Below are positions 1-6,988 of a stretch of 47,255 bases of DNA, piece by piece (the first letter of the stretch is position 1; every line of letters starts with the position of its first letter). A model generated the notes under the pieces. That model saw nothing but the letters and a program-made list of their open reading frames with translations. It searched no databases and was not told the origin of the DNA. Position numbers and translations under genes: made by a program. Origin of the DNA: a bacterium BMS3Bbin13 (lineage in GTDB: Bacteria; Pseudomonadota; Gammaproteobacteria; 21-64-14); contig BDTW01000047.1 of assembly GCA_002897735.1 (NCBI GenBank), forward strand, positions 1-47,255, in the 5' to 3' direction.

Positions 1-11
1 CGATGCAGGCT

Positions 12-37
12 TGCTACAAAGTGCTACATGTGCTACA
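12..37 (+). promoter_or_regulatory. Three direct TGCTACA repeats before the antitoxin gene
   Basis: The heptamer TGCTACA occurs at 12-18, 22-28 and 31-37, that is at 9-10 bp steps, ending 10 bp before the ATG at 48. Close to one helical turn of spacing is what a cooperatively binding antitoxin would use. Phd/VapB-type antitoxins usually repress their own operon by binding repeats at the start of the gene. The repeats are seen; the operator role is inferred. Confidence 0.5.
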
Positions 38-47
38 GTTGGCGGCC

Positions 48-296
48 ATGAGCAGAATCATCACGCAACGCGAGCTTCGCAATGAGTCCGCGGCCGTGCT
101 CCGAGAAGTGCAGGCGGGGCAATCCATCATCGTGACGCGCAATGGGGTACCGGTTGCCGAACTCCGGCCGATTCAGCCGCGCCGGTTCGTGCCACGGGCG
201 GTAATCGCCGAAGCCGCTACGCGAGCACCGCGGATCGATGGAAATCGGTTCCGTGCCGATCTGGACGCCGTGATCGACCAATCCGTCGATGGCTAA
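48..296 (+). CDS. Phd/YefM-type antitoxin of a VapC pair
   Basis: This 82-residue protein begins MSRIITQRELRNESAAVL, the usual Phd/YefM fold opening (small strand, then 'ELR' and a helix), followed by the characteristic 'ITRNGVPVAELRPI' type segment around residues 30-45. The family binds operator DNA with its N-terminal half and neutralises the toxin with its C-terminal tail. I chose ATG 48 rather than the in-frame ATG at 3, because the domain starts there and the TGCTACA repeats lie just upstream. The 3' end overlaps the next gene by 8 bp, a sign of translational coupling with the PIN-domain toxin. The toxin identity makes this functionally a VapB-like antitoxin of the Phd fold. Confidence 0.85.
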   Translation: MSRIITQRELRNESAAVLREVQAGQSIIVTRNGVPVAELRPIQPRRFVPRAVIAEAATRAPRIDGNRFRADLDAVIDQSVDG

Positions 297-690
297 GCCG
301 AGCCAGGGCCTGCTGGATACATCGGTGGTGATCGACCTTAACGTGATCGATCCCGATCTGCTGCCGGAGGAATCCGCCATCTCCGCCGTGACCCTTGCGG
401 AACTCGCCGCCGGCCCGCACGCCACCCCTGACGCGGAGGAACGCGCGCGGCGCCAGGACCGGCTGCAATGGGCCGCGGCAACCTGGGATGCACTGCCCTT
501 CGATGCCGAGGCCGCCCGCATGTACGGCCGCATCTTCGCGACCACACGAGCAGCGGGACGGTCCAGTCGTGCGCGCTTGGCCGATCTGCTCATCGCCTCC
601 ACTGCGGCCGCCAACGGCCTGCCGCTCTATACCCGCAATCCTTCCGACTTCGCCGTCCTCGGACAACTTCTTACGGTCACTGCTCTCTGA
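289..690 (+). CDS. vapC: VapC-type PIN-domain toxin ribonuclease
   Basis: This 133-residue protein is of normal VapC length. The N-terminal 'LLDTSVVIDL' holds the first PIN aspartate (D10), 'TLAELAAG' near residue 37 holds the conserved glutamate, and 'DLLIASTAA' with 'LYTRNPSDF' near the C terminus gives the remaining acidic residues of the Mg-dependent RNase site. VapC toxins cleave RNA, often initiator tRNA or rRNA, when released from the antitoxin. The start overlaps the antitoxin stop by 8 bp. All catalytic positions appear intact, so the pair looks functional. The RNA target cannot be inferred from sequence. Confidence 0.88.
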   Translation: MAKPSQGLLDTSVVIDLNVIDPDLLPEESAISAVTLAELAAGPHATPDAEERARRQDRLQWAAATWDALPFDAEAARMYGRIFATTRAAGRSSRARLADLLIASTAAANGLPLYTRNPSDFAVLGQLLTVTAL

Positions 691-915
691 TCGGCTCCGG
701 ATGTCCGGTAGAAAGCCTGTTGCCGAACGCGGTCCGGATGCCGGCCCCGGCCTAAAGAATATGCCGGAAAATATTTCCCCGGCGTATCCCGTCGTTGCAC
801 CGGAATGAACCTGCGCTTTCCCCCGGTGAATAGCCGTCCGCAACGACATCGTTGAAGCACCCTTCTCGCGGACGCAGTCGAGGCGGGCCTCGGACACAGG
901 CGACGACCGCCTCCA
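691..915. other. Gene-free spacer between two convergent toxin genes, with one hairpin
   Basis: No gene is supported here. At 759-787 there is an inverted repeat, ATATGCCGG, then 11 nt, then CCGGCGTAT, with a single position that would be a G-U pair in RNA. It lies between the ends of the two convergent toxin genes and could act as a terminator in either direction, although there is no clear T-run after it. Confidence 0.45.
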
Positions 916-1242
916 TCACCCACCGAGCAGACGTCGCGCGAGCAACGTCTGCATGTCTCGTCGGCCGTCGACGATGAGATAAAGGTAGACGCGCCTCCCT
1001 ACGACCCGGTAGATCATGCGATATGGCTTGAAAAATGTCTGGAGGTACTCACGTACGCCGAGCGCCAGGAGTTCCCTCGGGTAAGACCTGCGCGCCGGGT
1101 TTGTAGTCAAACCTTCGATGGCCGTTTCCAGACGTTCAAGCACATGAACCGCCCTGGCGGGATCGTCGTGCTCATTGATGTAACCATAGAGTTCTTCGAG
1201 GTCCCGCGCCGCATCCTCAGTCAGTAGCACCTCGAATCGCAT
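916..1242 (-). CDS. RelE/ParE-family toxin
   Basis: The 108-residue product begins MRFEVLLTEDAARDLEEL, typical of the ParE/RelE superfamily (first strand, then a helix with 'A..DLEEL'). It continues with a region like 'LGVREYLQTFFKPYRMIYRV' and ends in 'VYLYLIVDGRRDMQTLL', which matches the last strands where the family's catalytic or gyrase-binding residues lie. RelE members cleave mRNA on the ribosome and ParE members poison gyrase; I cannot tell which applies. The ATG shares one base with the antitoxin stop (TGATG), so the two are translationally coupled. ATG 1242 was chosen for this coupling and the domain start. Confidence 0.85.
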   Translation of the reverse strand: MRFEVLLTEDAARDLEELYGYINEHDDPARAVHVLERLETAIEGLTTNPARRSYPRELLALGVREYLQTFFKPYRMIYRVVGRRVYLYLIVDGRRDMQTLLARRLLGG

Positions 1243-1517
1243 CAGTCGCTTCTTTGTCCGCGAAGGCGCTTGAAAGCGACCTTGGCCCGGACCACCCTGC
1301 CTTCCTCGATCTGGCGATTGCCGAGGGCGAGGATCTTGAGCAGCGCCAACGTTTCCTGAGTTTCTTCGTAGGATACGACATCCTGGATCACGGCCTTGGC
1401 CTCTCCGTTCTGGGTAATGACCAGCGGTCGGCGCTGCTCGGAGAGTTCGCGCATGATCTCGGCGGCGTTCGCCTTGAGATAACTGATGGGTTTGATCTGC
1501 GTCGAGTACTTCATCAT
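1242..1517 (-). CDS. Phd/YefM-type antitoxin of the RelE/ParE pair
   Basis: This 91-residue protein begins MMKYSTQIKPISYLKANAAE, very close to the common YefM/Phd opening 'IKPISYLKANAAEI', followed by 'PLVITQNGEAKAVIQDV', the classic antitoxin signature. A GAGGGG ribosome-binding site precedes the double ATG at 1512-1517. It should bind operator DNA and hold the toxin inactive through its C-terminal helix. A much longer upstream open frame exists but lacks family features and overlaps the csb2 relic, so it was not used. This is the second complete toxin-antitoxin module within 1.5 kb. Confidence 0.88.
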   Translation of the reverse strand: MMKYSTQIKPISYLKANAAEIMRELSEQRRPLVITQNGEAKAVIQDVVSYEETQETLALLKILALGNRQIEEGRVVRAKVAFKRLRGQRSD

Positions 1518-1603
1518 CGCCCCTCGTCTTGAATAGGCCCAAATATCGTCTTTTAATGGTCTATCGGCAATCTTCGGCAACGATTGACGTCCAACCCCCG
1601 CGC

Positions 1604-2410
1604 TCAACCGCCTCGCCCGAACAATCCCAGCCCGAAATGACAGGCAAAGCCCAGCGCAAGGGGGCCTTGAACGGGTCCGGCAAACTCGATACGCCAGAAG
1701 CCACCGCGGGTGTCGGGCCGCACAAGACCGCGCTTCGCGCGGAAGCGATGGAAGTGAATGGGGCGAAGTTCGCGGTCCTGCATTTTTATCAAGGGCAATC
1801 GCGCCAGATGCCTGATCTCCGGCAGGGCGCGCTCCTTGCATTCGCGCAGAATCTGATCCGTAACCGTGAATTTCTTCTTCATGTGCCGGGGATGGAGATA
1901 GACCGTGACGGACGTCCAACACTTTCCGATCCCAAAGAGCGTGCTTGATCCCGCGAAGACGTTCGTGTCGGAAACTGCTTCCAACAACACCCGCCACGAC
2001 CACCCCTCCCGCGTCCACAGGCGAGTGAGCCGCACCAGCACCCGATGGCATTCCTGGTCGACCCCACCGGGCACGTATGCCGTGAGATGATCGATGCGCC
2101 CATCACCATCGGCATCCTCTGCCAAGTAAAGCGCGTGACCATGCCGATTGCCCGCCGGCAGATCGTGGCCGGAAAGCACGGCCGGAATCCTGGTGTTGCC
2201 CAACGCCTTCCCTGCTAGGCTCATTACCGCTGGGCGGAGACACTCACCCACACACAGCGTATCTTCGACCGGCGGCAACGGTGGACCAACTAGAGCGAAC
2301 CGCGCCGCCGTCGCGCCGTACACTGCCGCCAACACCGGGTAATCGCGCTCGACGATTTCCTCAAGCATTTTGACCGAAATCGGCTCGCCCTCGAGCACCA
2401 TGCTCCGCAC
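1604..2410 (-). pseudogene. C-terminal fragment of a second Csb2 (Cas5/Cas6-type) protein
   Basis: This open frame encodes about 268 residues from a GTG at 2410 and matches only the C-terminal part of Csb2. It carries 'SGHD' at residues 80-83, 'HGHALYLAEDADGDGRIDH' around 90-108 (a common Csb2 signature) and the glycine-rich RAMP end 'GPLALGFACHFGLGLFG'. Frame and family-like sequence continue upstream of the GTG to a TAA at 2486-2488, so the true 5' part, including the Cas5-like N-terminal half, has been lost. It differs clearly from the full-length csb2 just upstream and is therefore not a recent duplicate. Alternatives are a stand-alone Cas6-like processing protein started at GTG 2410 or ATG 2401. 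I favour a relic of a replaced type I-G locus. Confidence 0.65.
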
Positions 2411-2485
2411 GACCTTTCGTGGAAGACCAAAAATGTGACGACGATGCTGCTCTTCGTAAGGAAGGGCTCGCCATTCGAGGATAGT

Positions 2486-2621
2486 TTACTTCCAAGCGAT
2501 CGCGCCTATTTGGCCTGCGTATTGCACTCTTCAATGACATCTCTCGCTTGGCGTCCGTAAACATCTAGAGGTCGAAGTGATAGCCTAAAGCAAACGCGAT
2601 GGCAATGAGGACAGTTTCGAG
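2486..2621. other. Junction between csb2 and the csb2 relic
   Basis: This short A/T-richer stretch separates the stop of the intact csb2 from the truncated Csb2-like frame. I see no recognisable coding remnant, repeat or insertion-sequence end. It is the likely recombination junction where one csb2 replaced or displaced the other. Confidence 0.4.
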
Positions 2622-4823
2622 CTACCTGACGCCGACGAAGAGCCCACTTCCGAAGTTGCAGGCCTTTCCCAGCAATAACGGCCCTCCGATGGCCGTCGAG
2701 AATACCAACCTCAGTTGGGCGCTGAGGCCGCCCCCCGGCCCGCGACACACACTTATCTTGTCGATGCCCGCCGGTATCGGAAATCCACGGCGACGTAGTT
2801 CAAGCCCTACATCAGCGATAATCGCCTGTTCAGGTGTTGCACCTTTACTATATCGCGTTGGAAAATAGTCTGTCTGGGTAATCCAGGTCTTCGCACACAC
2901 AAAAATCGGATCGTCATCTTCGACAATGGTCGAAGGCTCCAGCCGGAGTAGACCCGCGGACCCCGCACGCAATTCGCGAAAGTCGGAGAGCGCAGCATCA
3001 AGAAGTCTCAGATTCTCGCATTCCTCTTTGCGTGGCTGCCGCCTTCCCAGCAAATGGGGAGCGATGACAAGCAGCCTCTGTCTGGCTTGATCGAAAGCAA
3101 AGGCCAAATGCGACCTGCCACCCCGGCGCGCCGGAGAGCCGTCTGCTTCATGGCCGCTGAAGAACGTGGGCAGCTTGGTCTGTTGCCCAAGCCGGTTCTG
3201 CACAAGTGACATCACGGCCCGGCGTAAAGCGCGCGTTACCGATTGCGAGCTGGCAAGAAGTGACAAACCGTCGACTACAACGAAGGAGAGGGCTCCCTCT
3301 ACCCGCTTGACCGGCCTCATCAGGCCGAGGCCCAAATATCTGCCATCGCCAGCAAGCAAAGGACCGACAATGGGTTGTGTGAAGTTGATTTCAACATGCC
3401 ATAGTCGAGCAGAAACGAAACGTGTCCCGATGGCGAAATTTTCCGCGCGCACGCCCTTCGCATCGAGCGGCTCGCGCTGAACACGGATAGACGCGGGCTT
3501 GAACGTGATCTCGACGTGACGTAGCGCCTGGGTAACAGCCGCCGCCGCACCGCGCTCGATGTCCACACGTTCGGTTCCTTCTTTTCGACCATGCGGTCGC
3601 GCGACCGGAAGGGCCATGGGCGTTACCGTGCGCCAGCACCGAAATCCGACCTGATTGTCATTACCAATACCATACTGGTTGAGCATCCCTCCTTTCTCAG
3701 TGGAGACGAGCATCCAAGATATTTCTCCGGTTGACTCATTGAAGCCTCTAGTTACGGAAAAGGCCCAAGCGATATCATTGGCGGCAACGGGACAGTCACG
3801 TGGGATTTCAACTAGCAGGCGCCGGATTCCGTGATCGGCATGCTGATGCCCAATGGATGGCAAAGGGATGATACGGATACGACCGGCTTTGTCGGCCTCG
3901 GTCGTGTCTCGACAAAGGCCAAACATCCGCACGATAGTATCGGCCTTTCCGGGCAACTCCTCTTTGAGTCTTGTCGCTGCACCATTGCGTACGGTCTCTA
4001 CAAGCCGCACTGCTTCCATAAGCGGCCAGGGAAGAAAACCGGCGCTTTCCGTCATGTCGCGCAATTCGTAAAGAAACCGTACCGGCGGGTTATCGTAGGA
4101 AACTTGGCGGAAGCGTGGTTTTGGCGGCTGCGAAAGAGTTTGGCCCGTCACCTTTCTCCCAGATGGATCTTTTTTCGTTGGGGCCGCCTCTCTCCTTGTC
4201 TTGAACCGGGTTTGACCTTTCTTATAGCGGTCAAATAAGCTGTTGAGCGATCCCGGAAGTGGACATGAAAGCGCGCGGCCACCACCATTCGCGACAGGGT
4301 AATGGATAGCGCCGGGATGACTAGAAAGCCTAGCCTCGGCTTCATCCGCATCGAGAACCTCGGCGACTGCCCAGGCCATATCGACTCCTCGCCCTAATTG
4401 GTAGAGCCGTTCAGCGACATCGCACATCCTTTCAGCATGCTCCGCGCCATGCTTGAACGACCACACATAGAGGAAAGGCGCTCCCAGATCAAAAATCTGT
4501 GGGTGGAATCGCTTGGTTGCCGTTCGAATCTCACCGATGCGTGTGGGATCACCACCGACGGTGTCAAGATCATTGTTCGGCATGAAGTGCCTGAAAGACT
4601 GGCCCTTGCGCACAGCGGGCGCCGCGATGACCGGTGCATCGAGCTGCTCCAACCACGCAAGTGCGTCCCGGTCCTCTTTGCAAAGAACCGCCCCTTTGGC
4701 AACACCAGCGACAAATGCCTGGAACAGCCGCGCCGGCGATGGCGGCCACTCCGAGCGACCTTCTGTATTAAGTCCGTGATAGCGGCCATCGTGAAAGCAT
4801 ATAGCAACAAGAAGGCAAGGCAT
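2622..4823 (-). CDS. csb2: Type I-G CRISPR protein Csb2 (Cas5-Cas6 fusion, GSU0054 family)
   Basis: The 733-residue product opens with a Cas5-like RAMP domain, including the strongly typical 'EWPPSPARLFQAFV' at residues 25-38. Around 556-562 comes 'SGHEADG', followed by a histidine at 572. The protein ends in the glycine-rich RAMP loop 'GGPLLLGKACNFGSGLF' at 713-729, fitting the Cas6-like half. In type I-G, Csb2 combines the crRNA 5'-end binding of Cas5 with the pre-crRNA cleavage of Cas6. Its ATG lies 3 bp after the csb1 stop, so it is the last gene of the cas3-csb3-csb1-csb2 transcript. The length is somewhat above the commonest forms. Codon use is less GC-biased than in the housekeeping genes further on. 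Confidence 0.88.
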   Translation of the reverse strand: MPCLLVAICFHDGRYHGLNTEGRSEWPPSPARLFQAFVAGVAKGAVLCKEDRDALAWLEQLDAPVIAAPAVRKGQSFRHFMPNNDLDTVGGDPTRIGEIRTATKRFHPQIFDLGAPFLYVWSFKHGAEHAERMCDVAERLYQLGRGVDMAWAVAEVLDADEAEARLSSHPGAIHYPVANGGGRALSCPLPGSLNSLFDRYKKGQTRFKTRREAAPTKKDPSGRKVTGQTLSQPPKPRFRQVSYDNPPVRFLYELRDMTESAGFLPWPLMEAVRLVETVRNGAATRLKEELPGKADTIVRMFGLCRDTTEADKAGRIRIIPLPSIGHQHADHGIRRLLVEIPRDCPVAANDIAWAFSVTRGFNESTGEISWMLVSTEKGGMLNQYGIGNDNQVGFRCWRTVTPMALPVARPHGRKEGTERVDIERGAAAAVTQALRHVEITFKPASIRVQREPLDAKGVRAENFAIGTRFVSARLWHVEINFTQPIVGPLLAGDGRYLGLGLMRPVKRVEGALSFVVVDGLSLLASSQSVTRALRRAVMSLVQNRLGQQTKLPTFFSGHEADGSPARRGGRSHLAFAFDQARQRLLVIAPHLLGRRQPRKEECENLRLLDAALSDFRELRAGSAGLLRLEPSTIVEDDDPIFVCAKTWITQTDYFPTRYSKGATPEQAIIADVGLELRRRGFPIPAGIDKISVCRGPGGGLSAQLRLVFSTAIGGPLLLGKACNFGSGLFVGVR

Positions 4824-4826
4824 GGA

Positions 4827-6008
4827 TCAGGCCCCGCTTTCTTCTTCATCGGTCTTTTTGGCCAAAAGCTTTTTGGCTTCCTTCAAATCAAACTTGTGCA
4901 TAAGCTCCTCCGGCCAATTCGCCTTGAACGGTTCGACCGCGGCTTCAGCATATTTGAGAAGTTCCTTCCGAGCATTATCTGATTCCAGGTCGACACAAAC
5001 GCGTTCACCGCGACGAGGCACCGAAACCCACCGATCCTCGCCCGCAACCCTTAGATGGCAACCTTCGCGCAGATAGAGATCGAAGTCGGCTGTCGCCGCG
5101 AGCAAGGCAATTGATAGGATATAATGCCGAACTTCCTTTGTCTTTTGATCATCCTCACCTTCTAACTTTCGGAGCGCAACAAGGTTGACAGTAACGTCTC
5201 GCTCAATCGGTCCTGATGTTAGGACACCGCCCAAGACGCGACGTTCCGGATTGGGCAGACCGTCCCTAAACTCATGCATGTGCCCAGCGGCGCCCTGACT
5301 CACCTTTCGGAACGTTGCGGGAGCATCCGCAAAACCTTTCTCAGAAAGTTTCGTTTTCTTTGCCTCGGCTTCCTTCTTTAATTCGGCCTTCTGACTATTA
5401 TCGAGTTCTTTCCAGATAGAATTGAATTGTGCTGCCGCATAGAGGGGTTGGACGTCCCAGGCACGAATGATCGAGCGAACTAGGCGGGGACGTTTTTCGC
5501 CCGTACCACCACGGGAGTCCCAAACACCGAACAAAAGCGAGGTCGGCGCAAGTCTACAGATCGGTCCGGCATCTCCTCGCTGCTTCAACGCGAGGAATGC
5601 CTTCGAGACGTCGGGCGCCAATGTCGGCGTCGATTGAATGACCGCATCAGCAATCCGATGCGCCAGATCAAGTAGCGAACGTTTCACAACATACTTATTG
5701 TCATCGCCTTCTTCTTCAGATAGTTCGATTTCAATCTGCGGCACAAACGAAGAATACGGCTCTTCCTTGAAGATTGGTTCTATGCGATTAGCTTGGGAGC
5801 CGACACTGTCGATGGTAACGACCTTCGTTCCGTTCGACAGTATATCAATATTGTAGCCGATATCAGCATAGGTGGGCGGGAAGATCACCGTGTACTCGCC
5901 CTCCTCGACTGGCTCGAGATTCTGCTTCAGGTGGATAGCGACCGGGCCGTCCTGATCGTCGGCCCAGGAATTGATGAGGTCATGCGTCAAGGTCATTGCT
6001 TCGGCCAT
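4827..6008 (-). CDS. csb1: Type I-G CRISPR protein Csb1 (Cas7, GSU0053 family)
   Basis: This 393-residue protein has the Csb1 hallmarks: 'FPPTYA' at residues 43-48 and 'DSVGSQANRIE' at 67-77, the near-invariant family motif. Csb1 is the Cas7 backbone subunit that polymerises along the crRNA in the interference complex. A lysine/glutamate-rich helix (about residues 208-225) and an acidic/lysine-rich C terminus are visible. The gene begins 2 bp after the csb3 stop and ends 3 bp before csb2. MTLTHDL at residue 5 is an alternative start. The product appears intact. Confidence 0.9.
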   Translation of the reverse strand: MAEAMTLTHDLINSWADDQDGPVAIHLKQNLEPVEEGEYTVIFPPTYADIGYNIDILSNGTKVVTIDSVGSQANRIEPIFKEEPYSSFVPQIEIELSEEEGDDNKYVVKRSLLDLAHRIADAVIQSTPTLAPDVSKAFLALKQRGDAGPICRLAPTSLLFGVWDSRGGTGEKRPRLVRSIIRAWDVQPLYAAAQFNSIWKELDNSQKAELKKEAEAKKTKLSEKGFADAPATFRKVSQGAAGHMHEFRDGLPNPERRVLGGVLTSGPIERDVTVNLVALRKLEGEDDQKTKEVRHYILSIALLAATADFDLYLREGCHLRVAGEDRWVSVPRRGERVCVDLESDNARKELLKYAEAAVEPFKANWPEELMHKFDLKEAKKLLAKKTDEEESGA

Positions 6009-6010
6009 GG

Positions 6011-6988
6011 CTAAATATCCTCTTCAGCGAAAGTGACGATTTTGTTCTTACCGGAAGAACCAAGTACAAAATGGAAACGTCTTATTGATAATGAAGGAAT
6101 GCTTCCGGTCAGCGCAACGCGTGCAAGTATTGGAGATAACACCATCCCCCAAGCCGCATAGCGAACTTGCCGATCCCTGAAGAGTTTGGGTCGCGCATGC
6201 TCAAGACCCCACGCTGCGAGAAATTCGACAACTGGGGACGATTCTACGCCATGTTTAGGTTTTTGATCGTTCGGTGAATAACCTGCGTCTATTGCCGTCC
6301 AGGTTCCGCGCGGATCAAAATTGAAACTACCACCTATCGGAGTAAGGACGTTAAGTGGATCTTCTGTCAGCTTTCTATGATCTTCGTCCCATAGCTGCGT
6401 AAGGCCTCTTGATTTTAGATCACCGGGCTGATTATTCTGTCTCTGCTTTTTCGATGGCTTTCTGCGCACTCCTTTCAACATCGCCCGAGCAACACTGTCT
6501 GCAGAACGGTTACCCGAATAAAGCTTGAAGGTTTCGCGGCCAGACCCATCAGCCCAGTGGTCAAGTTCGACAATGTGTTGGTTGCCACTGGAGATGCGGA
6601 TAGGAAGTGTCATTCGATCCCCTTTCCCTGCGCAAAAAGTCTCAGACAAGTCTATCACGGAGCCCTTAGCTTCCGATTCGGAGTCTGGCTCATCATCCCC
6701 ATCACTATCGTGTTGAGCCAGGCTCCCTTTCCCTTTCTTGGACGGAGGATCGGCATAACCTACCGGTCCAAACCGCTTGATCTCCGCCTCCGCCAAAAAC
6801 GCCAGCACAACTGCGAAGGGGTTCTTGTCGTCCTTGGCGCGCAGGCAGAATCTTACATCCCCCTCGTCGCACCAGTCGAACCCGCCTTCGGCGTCCCCGA
6901 GTAGAATATCTGCGGCTTCGAGGAAACCGAGACAGGCGAAGACTTGGCCTGGATTGAAGAGATCGACAGGAATGTCAGATTCCGCCAT
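6011..6988 (-). CDS. csb3: Type I-G CRISPR protein Csb3 (Cas8u2-like, GSU0052 family)
   Basis: I place the start at ATG 6988, which has a strong AAGGAGG site just upstream and overlaps the cas3 end by 14 bp. The longer in-frame frame to 7171 lies inside cas3. The 325-residue product begins 'MAESDIPVDLFNPGQVFACL', and 'FNPGQVFACLGFLEAAD' is the characteristic opening of the GSU0052 family. Csb3 is regarded as the putative large-subunit-like component in type I-G loci that lack Csx17; its exact role is less established than those of Csb1 and Csb2. Serine/aspartate-rich linkers occur near residues 95-115. No Csx17 gene is present in the window, consistent with the Csb3-containing variant. Confidence 0.82.
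   Translation of the reverse strand: MAESDIPVDLFNPGQVFACLGFLEAADILLGDAEGGFDWCDEGDVRFCLRAKDDKNPFAVVLAFLAEAEIKRFGPVGYADPPSKKGKGSLAQHDSDGDDEPDSESEAKGSVIDLSETFCAGKGDRMTLPIRISSGNQHIVELDHWADGSGRETFKLYSGNRSADSVARAMLKGVRRKPSKKQRQNNQPGDLKSRGLTQLWDEDHRKLTEDPLNVLTPIGGSFNFDPRGTWTAIDAGYSPNDQKPKHGVESSPVVEFLAAWGLEHARPKLFRDRQVRYAAWGMVLSPILARVALTGSIPSLSIRRFHFVLGSSGKNKIVTFAEEDI

Noticed and set aside
1518-2051. N-terminal extension of the second antitoxin in a long frame up to 2051
   Set aside because: The extension lacks antitoxin features and is antisense-frame sequence within the csb2 relic; the short start has a good ribosome-binding site.
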